From: Anoxybacteroides voinovskiense
GTDB taxonomy: Bacteria; Bacillota; Bacilli; Bacillales; Anoxybacillaceae
Length of the DNA stretch: 64,000 bases
Reading direction: 5' to 3'
Assembly: GCF_014196205.1 (NCBI RefSeq)
Contig: NZ_JACIDE010000009.1
Location: 1 to 64,000, forward strand
Shown here: positions 58,451 to 64,000 of the stretch, piece after piece
Layout: every line of letters begins with the position of its first letter
How positions within the stretch are numbered: position 1 is the stretch's first letter
The notes under the pieces: generated by a model
Database searches by the model: none
What the model was told of the DNA's origin: nothing
What the model saw: the letters and a program-made list of their open reading frames with translations, nothing else
Translations under genes and position numbers: made by a program

Positions 58451-59359
58451 TTCTATATTGCGGTACATTCGTTTTTTCGATGGCTGTGAAAGAAGAAAGA
58501 CCGTCCATAGAATGCACGCTGCCCCGATCGCCTGAAATACGCCAAACGAAACATGCAAAAACGCAATCGAGGCAAGGACAGCAGATAGCGGCTCAACGCT
58601 CGATAATAAGCTCGATTCGGTCGGCGACAAATGGCGGATGCTTTCAACAAACAATAAAAACGCAATTAACGTCCCGAAAAGCACGACGAACGTGATTAAT
58701 AGCCACGTATCGACCCCGAATACAATATTCGTCGGGACAAGCGATGGAACGAGCCAACACATCGCCGTGCCGCCAATAACCATCCCCCAACCAACGACAA
58801 GCGTCGTCTGCCACGTTTTTAATAGCTTCGCAGAAGCAAGGGTATAAAACGCTAACGCGACACCAGACAACACGCCCCAAACGACCGACACGAGCGAAAC
58901 GGTGAACTGATTCGTTGTGCCGTTCGTCATTAATAAAAACGTGCCTGCAAGCGCTAGAAAAACCGCAAAACTAATTTTTATCGTCGGCTTTTGTTTTTCT
59001 TTCACTAATGAATATAAAACGAGATACACCGGTGCTAAATATTGTAGTAGCGTCGCCGTCGCTGCATTCCCGGTCGCGATCGACGCAAAGTACGTATATT
59101 GCACGCCAAGCATGCCAACTAACCCAAACAAAATAAGCTGCCAACGGCTTTTTCGCTCTTTCCAAATAGCAAATGGTTCAATCCCTTTCCAAGCGCTTAA
59201 TACGACGAGCACAAAACCAGCCAATACCATTCTTACTGCTACGAGCCACTCCGCAGTGACGTGCTTTTCTTGAAACAATATTTGCGCAGCTGTCCCTGAC
59301 AGCCCCCAAAGCGCTGCGCCGGTTACGACCATCGCTAATCCTTTCGCGCGACTTGACAT
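58442..59359 (-). CDS. EamA-family transporter
   Basis: A 305-residue carrier with ten helices: 'GAALWGLSGTAAQILFQEKHVTAEWLVAVRMVLAGFVLV' and 'TESSLLSSVEPLSAVLASIAFLHVSFGVFQAIGAACILW' are the repeat ends. ATG 59359 follows GGGGGAAA. It ends 13 bases after the next gene's stop, on the same strand, and the two form a pair. Confidence 0.8.
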   Translation of the reverse strand: MSSRAKGLAMVVTGAALWGLSGTAAQILFQEKHVTAEWLVAVRMVLAGFVLVVLSAWKGIEPFAIWKERKSRWQLILFGLVGMLGVQYTYFASIATGNAATATLLQYLAPVYLVLYSLVKEKQKPTIKISFAVFLALAGTFLLMTNGTTNQFTVSLVSVVWGVLSGVALAFYTLASAKLLKTWQTTLVVGWGMVIGGTAMCWLVPSLVPTNIVFGVDTWLLITFVVLFGTLIAFLLFVESIRHLSPTESSLLSSVEPLSAVLASIAFLHVSFGVFQAIGAACILWTVFLLSQPSKKRMYRNIEGV

Positions 59360-59372
59360 TTTCCCCCTCCTC

Positions 59373-60251
59373 TTACGATTGCTTTGTTTCAAGGACGGCA
59401 ATGACAACCCCTGCAACGATGAACGTCCCGCCGAGCCAAAACGGAATATTTAATTGTTCATGCAAAAACAGCCAGCCAAACACTGAGCCGACAAGCGGCT
59501 GGAAAAAGAAAAAGAGCGAACCGATGCCAGCATCCATCATTTCCATTCCTTTATTCCAAAGGAAAAACGCGCCCGCGGTCGACACGATGCCCAGGTAGAG
59601 AACCCCAAGCACTACTGGCAGCGAAAATGGGAACGGCATCGCTCCCCATAACTCCCACATCATCATCGGTGTTGTGCCAATAAGTGCAACGAAAATCGCA
59701 TACGTCGTAATGACTAATACCGACAGCCGGGCAGACGCGATTTTTACGAGCACTGATAAAAGCGCCCACGTTAGCGCCGCACCGACTAATAATACGTTCC
59801 CTACAAAAGAAGTCGCCTCCCCGCCACCTAATCCGACGACGACAACGACCCCTGCCGTTGCTAATAGCAGCGCAAACAACTTTCGCCACGTAATAATTTC
59901 GTGCAACATCCAGCGGGCAAATAGCACAATGAATGCTGGTGTCGCCGATGTGATGAGCGAAGCGGTATGGGCATCCGACCATTTCGTACCGACGAATTGC
60001 AAAGAAATCGAAAGGACGTAACCAATCATCCCAATCCAAATAATAAGCTTCCAATCTTTCTTTTCTTTCGGCACAGAAACGCGCTGCACACGTAATATCA
60101 TCCATAATACAAAAAAGGCAACCGCATACCGTAGCCAAACAAGCGTAAATGGTGGAACGTAATCGAGCACATATTTACTAATGACATACATCCCACCCCA
60201 AATGCTAGCAGCGAGCGATAAATACAACGAACCGAAAAATGTTTGTTTCAT
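59373..60251 (-). CDS. EamA-family transporter
   Basis: A 292-residue carrier with ten helices: 'LAASIWGGMYVISKYVLDYVPPFTLVWLRYAVAFFVLWMIL' and 'GSLFFFFQPLVGSVFGWLFLHEQLNIPFWLGGTFIVAGVV'. It is upstream of the second EamA gene, 13 bases away. The two differ and may work alone or as a pair. Substrate unknown. Confidence 0.8.
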   Translation of the reverse strand: MKQTFFGSLYLSLAASIWGGMYVISKYVLDYVPPFTLVWLRYAVAFFVLWMILRVQRVSVPKEKKDWKLIIWIGMIGYVLSISLQFVGTKWSDAHTASLITSATPAFIVLFARWMLHEIITWRKLFALLLATAGVVVVVGLGGGEATSFVGNVLLVGAALTWALLSVLVKIASARLSVLVITTYAIFVALIGTTPMMMWELWGAMPFPFSLPVVLGVLYLGIVSTAGAFFLWNKGMEMMDAGIGSLFFFFQPLVGSVFGWLFLHEQLNIPFWLGGTFIVAGVVIAVLETKQS

Positions 60252-60289
60252 CTTTTTTCCCTCCGTCTTTTTTCTTTTTCTTTCCTAGA

Positions 60290-60309
60290 CGGAGCGAGCG
60301 CTTGCTCCG
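60290..60309. terminator. Hairpin upstream of the EamA pair
   Basis: CGGAGCGAG (60290-60298) with CTTGCTCCG (60301-60309), one G-T pair. The gap 60252-60508 otherwise shows no gene. Confidence 0.3.
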
Positions 60310-60508
60310 CCTTAGAAGCAAGCAGCTGGTTGGTCGTTTTCAAACAACATTTTCCATTCTCCTCTCTCTTCATTTCTTCTTATTGTAACAAACTAGGAAG
60401 GAAGATGCATGTATTTTTTTACTATTCTAATAATTAACAATAGGTATAGAATGGATTTTCTTGGGGATATTAATTCTAACATTCGCAAAGAAAGGTGTAC
60501 ATGGCTGC

Positions 60509-61609
60509 ATGAGTGATCGATTAAATACACTACAGCTATTGTTTATGTTTATGCTTGCCATCGGTTTCACGAGCCACGTCGTTGCCATTCCGGTATTACT
60601 TGAAACGGCTCACCGTGATGCATGGCTTTCAGAAGTACTTGCGCTTTTATTTGTTCCTGTTTTCTTAATCGTTCCTTATTTTTTTATGAAACAGTCAAAG
60701 CAAGCGCCACTTTTTCTCTGGTTGAAAACCGAATTCGGTTCGTCAATCGCCTATTTTTTTAGCATATTAAGCAGCGGCTATTTATTGGTGACAAGCTGCA
60801 TTACGATGAAAGATACAGTAACGTTTACAACGACGTCATATTTAACGACAACTCCAAACATCGTGATTTTACTTATGCTTGTGCTGTTATGTTTTTGGGA
60901 CGCGTATTGTGGCATTCATTCGATTGCGAAAACCTCGTTTGTCATTTTACCCGTTGTTCTTTGTTTAGGTGTTTTCGTCGCGCTAGCGACCATCCCACAA
61001 AAAGACTATTCATTGTTGCGCCCATTTTTAGAGGATGGATGGCGCCCTGTGTTTCAAGGGATATTACCTTCCCTTTTAGGAGGAACAGAACTCGTTCTTT
61101 TGCTTTTTATGCAACAATACGTGCGCCCAAACATTTCTTTTCGTTCATTTTTGCTTATTGGCGTGCTATGCGCTAGCTTAGCAATTGGGCCGACGATTGG
61201 CGCCATTATCGAATTCGGTCCAGAAGAAGCAACAAAATTGCGCTACCCTGCTTTTGAGCAATGGCGGCTTGTGACGTTAGGAACGTTTATTGAGCATCTT
61301 GACTTTTTGTCAATTTACCAATGGCTGTCTGGAGCGTTTATTCGCATTTCTTTAGCGACTACTCTTATTCTTGAATTATTTCACGTCCGCAGTCAAAAAG
61401 GAAGAGCGTGGATGCTTGTTGCTATATACCTAGGAATAGTTGCTTTTTCCTTAGCACCAATGAGCGATACGCGCTTTTTTCAATGGCTATCGCTATATAC
61501 ATCACGAGGGGCGCTGTATTTATTCGCTTTATCGCTCCTTCTTAGTTTACTTGCTCTTCTTTCAAAGCTGAGAAAAAAACGACTGGAGGAAAAAGAAAAT
61601 GGAATGTAA
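60509..61609 (+). CDS. Germinant receptor B-subunit permease (second receptor)
   Basis: A 366-residue Ger B-type permease, ten helices: 'LNTLQLLFMFMLAIGFTSHVVAIPVLLETAHRDAWLSEVL', 'PFLEDGWRPVFQGILPSLLGGTELVLLLFMQQYV', 'FEQWRLVTLGTFIEHLDFLSIYQWLSGAFIRI'. ATG 60509 lies 13 bases after AAAGG; a TTG at 60461 would add 16 residues. First gene of a B-A-C operon, overlapping the A gene by 11 bases. Confidence 0.83.
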   Translation: MSDRLNTLQLLFMFMLAIGFTSHVVAIPVLLETAHRDAWLSEVLALLFVPVFLIVPYFFMKQSKQAPLFLWLKTEFGSSIAYFFSILSSGYLLVTSCITMKDTVTFTTTSYLTTTPNIVILLMLVLLCFWDAYCGIHSIAKTSFVILPVVLCLGVFVALATIPQKDYSLLRPFLEDGWRPVFQGILPSLLGGTELVLLLFMQQYVRPNISFRSFLLIGVLCASLAIGPTIGAIIEFGPEEATKLRYPAFEQWRLVTLGTFIEHLDFLSIYQWLSGAFIRISLATTLILELFHVRSQKGRAWMLVAIYLGIVAFSLAPMSDTRFFQWLSLYTSRGALYLFALSLLLSLLALLSKLRKKRLEEKENGM

Positions 61610-63062
61610 TTTAGCGGTTTCTGAACAAATGCTTCGTCACCATTTTCGCTATTGCCCAGATGTAGCAGTCCTTCGAACCACAATTCGTTCTGAACGAGAC
61701 GACTGTCCATTTTCTGTCATCTTTGTTTATTGCGAAGGATTATGTGACATTCAACAATTCCATAGTGTCATTTTGCCTGTTTTTTATGAAATGGGGAAAA
61801 ATGCTTTTTTTCATTCTGTTGACGCCATTGAAACGTATCGAACATTTCCAATGCGGCTTCTTGGTAAACATGTATCTGCCGATATGCTTAATTTTGCTGT
61901 TTTTAATGGCGACGTTTTAGTTTATTTTGAAGCCGCTGATGTTCTATACACTTTTCCGCTCCAAAACCAACCAAACCGCGACCCGGAAGAGCCAAATACC
62001 GAAGTATCCGTTCGTGGTTCAAAAGATGGGTTTATTGAGGAAATTGAAAAAAATATGGCGCTTGTGCGCAAACGGATTAAATCGCATTTATTAGTGGCAA
62101 AGCCGTTCGTTATCGGTGAACGAACTCAAACAAAAGTTCGCTTATTATATATAGCGGATATTATAAACGAAGAACTCGTTCAAAAAGTGACAAGGCGGTT
62201 GCTCGATTTAAAAATCGACGGCTTGACAGGCTCTACTCAATTAGAAGAGTTAATTACCGAAGCAAAGCTGTCGATTTTTCCGCTTTTTACGTATACAGGA
62301 AGACCCGATCACGTCGCAAACGCTTTATTAAACGGTCGGTTTGCTCTTTTGGTTGACGGGTCGCCAACTGCGATTATTGGCCCTGCGAATTTAACGTTTG
62401 TGTTAAATACGGCAGAAGATAACAACACTTCGTTTTTATTTGTCATGTTTCAACGATTTATTCGGTTTGCTGGGCTCGTTTCGTCGATTGCGTTTCCTGG
62501 ATTTTGGGTGGCGCTAAAAACATACCATCAAGACCAAATGCCGTTTACGCTGTTAGCAACGGTCATTTTATCGCGGCAAGGTGTTCCGTTGCCGACCCCG
62601 TTAGAAATGTTTCTTATTTTGATTTTATTTGAAGTTTTTAAAGAAGCTGGGATGCGTTTACCGATGGCAATTGGGCAGACGCTGTCCGTCGTTGGAGGAC
62701 TGATTGTCGGCCAAGCAGCGATTAACGCTGGGTTAGCTGCGCCTGGAACGGTTGTCATGGCAGCGATTTCGCTCGTTGCGACGTATACGCTCGTCAATCA
62801 AGCATTATCTGGTGCGGTTACGATGATTCGTTTTTTTATCGTCGCAATGGCTTCATTTTTAGGAATGTTCGGGTTTATTGTCGCGCTATTTGTCATTTTA
62901 CTGTACCTTTCTAATTTAAGTACGTTTGGCATCCCATACCTTACCCCGCTTGCCCCATTGGAAAAGCGAGATATATGGAAAGTGTTTATTCCGAGCGGGT
63001 GGAAAAAGTTTAAAAAGCGACCGTCGATGTTAAAAACAGACGATGAGCTGTTGAAGGAGTGA
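61599..63062 (+). CDS. Germinant receptor A-subunit (second receptor)
   Basis: A 487-residue GerA-family protein with 'NTEVSVRGSKDGFIEEIEKNMALVRKRIKSHLLVAKPFVIGERTQTKVRLLYIADIINEELV' in the soluble half and 'GVPLPTPLEMFLILILFEVFKEAGMRLPMAIGQTLSVVGGLIVGQAAINAGLAAP' in the membrane half, five helices. AGGAAAAAGAAA precedes the ATG. Confidence 0.9.
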   Translation: MECNLAVSEQMLRHHFRYCPDVAVLRTTIRSERDDCPFSVIFVYCEGLCDIQQFHSVILPVFYEMGKNAFFHSVDAIETYRTFPMRLLGKHVSADMLNFAVFNGDVLVYFEAADVLYTFPLQNQPNRDPEEPNTEVSVRGSKDGFIEEIEKNMALVRKRIKSHLLVAKPFVIGERTQTKVRLLYIADIINEELVQKVTRRLLDLKIDGLTGSTQLEELITEAKLSIFPLFTYTGRPDHVANALLNGRFALLVDGSPTAIIGPANLTFVLNTAEDNNTSFLFVMFQRFIRFAGLVSSIAFPGFWVALKTYHQDQMPFTLLATVILSRQGVPLPTPLEMFLILILFEVFKEAGMRLPMAIGQTLSVVGGLIVGQAAINAGLAAPGTVVMAAISLVATYTLVNQALSGAVTMIRFFIVAMASFLGMFGFIVALFVILLYLSNLSTFGIPYLTPLAPLEKRDIWKVFIPSGWKKFKKRPSMLKTDDELLKE

Positions 63063-63068
63063 GACGCC

Positions 63069-64000
63069 ATGAAAATAAAGATACTTCTTCCACTTTTACT
63101 ATCGTTCATGTTATCAGGATGTTGGGGCGCGAAAAACGTCGATCAACTCACGTACGTTCATGCCATCGGCATTGATTATAAAAATAACAAGTTTACCGTA
63201 TATGTACAAGTTATCAACTTCCAAAATTTAGCAAAAATCGAATCTGGGGGTGGGAAAGAAGAATCGTCGGTAGCCATTGAACAAGCAACGGGCGAAACGT
63301 TTAACATCGCCACCGATAAACTATATGCCGCGATGCAACAACGCGTTTCTTGGGGACATGTCCAAAGTATTATTTTTAGTAAAAACGCATTGCGTCCAGA
63401 CGTTTTCCAAGACGTATTCGATGTACTGGGAAGATATAATGAAATTCGCCATACAATTTGGATATACGCAACCGATTCGTCATTAAAGCAGCTATTGCAA
63501 AATATCCCTGTTCTTAACGGCTCTCCTTACTACTCGCGGCTGTCGAATCCATGGGATGTATATCGACAAAGCTCCTTTATTCGACCGCTCCGTCTTAATC
63601 GATTTATTGCCTATGCGAATGAAAAAGCGGAAACAGTTCACATTCCGCTCATGAACAGCTCAAAAAAAGATTGGGAAGAAAATCGCAAAGCAAAACCAAT
63701 GTTGAAGACAGAAGGCGCATGTTTTTTAGAAGGATATAAGCTAAAGTTATGTGAACAAAGTGATAAACTATCTGGGTTACGCTGGGTTGAGCCCGGGGTG
63801 AAACGAACGCCAATTTATGTTCGAGATAGGAAGAAAACAGTCGCTTCGATTGTTTTTTTGCGCCCGTCGGCAAAGATTACGTACAAACTAAAAAATGGAC
63901 GTCCTATTTTCCAAATAAAAGTAAAAGCGAAAGGAAGCGTAATCGAAGTGCGTCGACCATTTACCGAAAAAGAGTTAGTTCGCCTCGGAAAAAAATCGAT
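63069..64000 (+). CDS. Germinant receptor C-subunit lipoprotein (second receptor), cut by window end
   Basis: ATG at 63069 lies behind AAGGAG; the signal peptide has the lipobox 'FMLSGCWGAKNVD' (Cys about 19) and then 'VHAIGIDYKNNKFTVYVQVINFQNLAK'. The open frame reaches the window end after about 310 codons, with no stop. Ger(x)C lipoproteins sit in the inner spore membrane and are needed for receptor work. Confidence 0.85.
   Translation, partial: MKIKILLPLLLSFMLSGCWGAKNVDQLTYVHAIGIDYKNNKFTVYVQVINFQNLAKIESGGGKEESSVAIEQATGETFNIATDKLYAAMQQRVSWGHVQSIIFSKNALRPDVFQDVFDVLGRYNEIRHTIWIYATDSSLKQLLQNIPVLNGSPYYSRLSNPWDVYRQSSFIRPLRLNRFIAYANEKAETVHIPLMNSSKKDWEENRKAKPMLKTEGACFLEGYKLKLCEQSDKLSGLRWVEPGVKRTPIYVRDRKKTVASIVFLRPSAKITYKLKNGRPIFQIKVKAKGSVIEVRRPFTEKELVRLGKKS

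Noticed and set aside
1-64000. tRNA, rRNA, CRISPR arrays, prophage genes
   Set aside because: None was recognised when reading both strands; short tRNA-like folds were not systematically computed.

Overview
The window is a chromosomal stretch of an endospore-forming Firmicute of the Bacillaceae, most likely a moderate thermophile of the Anoxybacillus/Geobacillus group. The support is: strong AGGAGG-type ribosome sites with frequent GTG/TTG starts, two germinant-receptor operons, CotB-type coat genes, KinB, HelD, YtrA/YpgR/ReoY-type genes known from Bacillus, and a zinc alcohol dehydrogenase that looks nearly the same as AdhT of Geobacillus stearothermophilus as I remember it. No rRNA, tRNA or CRISPR array was seen.

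Layout. 1-16 kb: hflK-hflC, an acyl-reductase-like SDR, helD, a ReoY-type protein, an MFS transporter, a frameshifted small membrane gene, a TnpB-only IS605-family element with its omega RNA region, a Uma2-family protein, a FrnE-type DsbA protein, a Nudix hydrolase, a YpgR-type HEAT protein, a HepT/MntA (type VII) toxin-antitoxin pair, an alpha-solenoid protein and an AbrB/PIN (type II) pair. 16-25 kb: a MarR regulator, an ArsP_1-type permease and a 48-residue Cys-pair peptide that look like one cassette; DinB, ctaA, a four-gene acyl-CoA operon (dehydrogenase, ketoreductase, two MaoC-like dehydratases), LysE, a second Uma2 protein and a cysteine-free HesB-like protein. 25-34 kb: a 141-bp cloverleaf-forming repeat, an SRPBCC-ArsR operon with operators around its promoter, a divergent LysR/EamA pair, a CoA-type Nudix enzyme, an ABC-2 exporter with a GDSL hydrolase, an MBL hydrolase and glnA with a GlnR/TnrA-like box. 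34-45 kb: GGCT, cold-shock protein, an ArsB-type carrier, two CotB-family coat genes, a thioredoxin-like protein, a MOSC protein, a heterodimeric ABC exporter and adhT. 44.5-64 kb: an RsbU/RsbW/RsbV-like partner-switching module whose kinase gene is frameshifted, a gerKA-KC-KB-type operon, cadC-cadA, a YtrA-type GntR/ABC operon, kinB, two EamA transporters and a second germinant-receptor operon with the unusual order B-A-C that runs off the window end.

How the genes fit together. Sporulation and germination (KinB, CotB-type proteins, two Ger receptors) and metal or metalloid handling (CadC/CadA, ArsB-type carrier, MarR/permease/Cys-pair peptide) are the two recurrent themes. Several operons carry recognisable self-regulation signals: palindromes with TTGCA/TGCAA half-sites for the MarR cassette, AACC-N4-GGTT repeats for ArsR-SRPBCC, paired CadC sites, and a YtrA site. 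The most unusual items are the Cys-pair peptide cassette, the cloverleaf repeat, the apparently broken RsbW gene between intact partners, a probable ATT start codon in the first gerC-type gene, and an orphan promoter plus hairpin between helD and the ReoY-type gene. Protein calls rest on motif recognition by eye; no database search or computed folding was possible.
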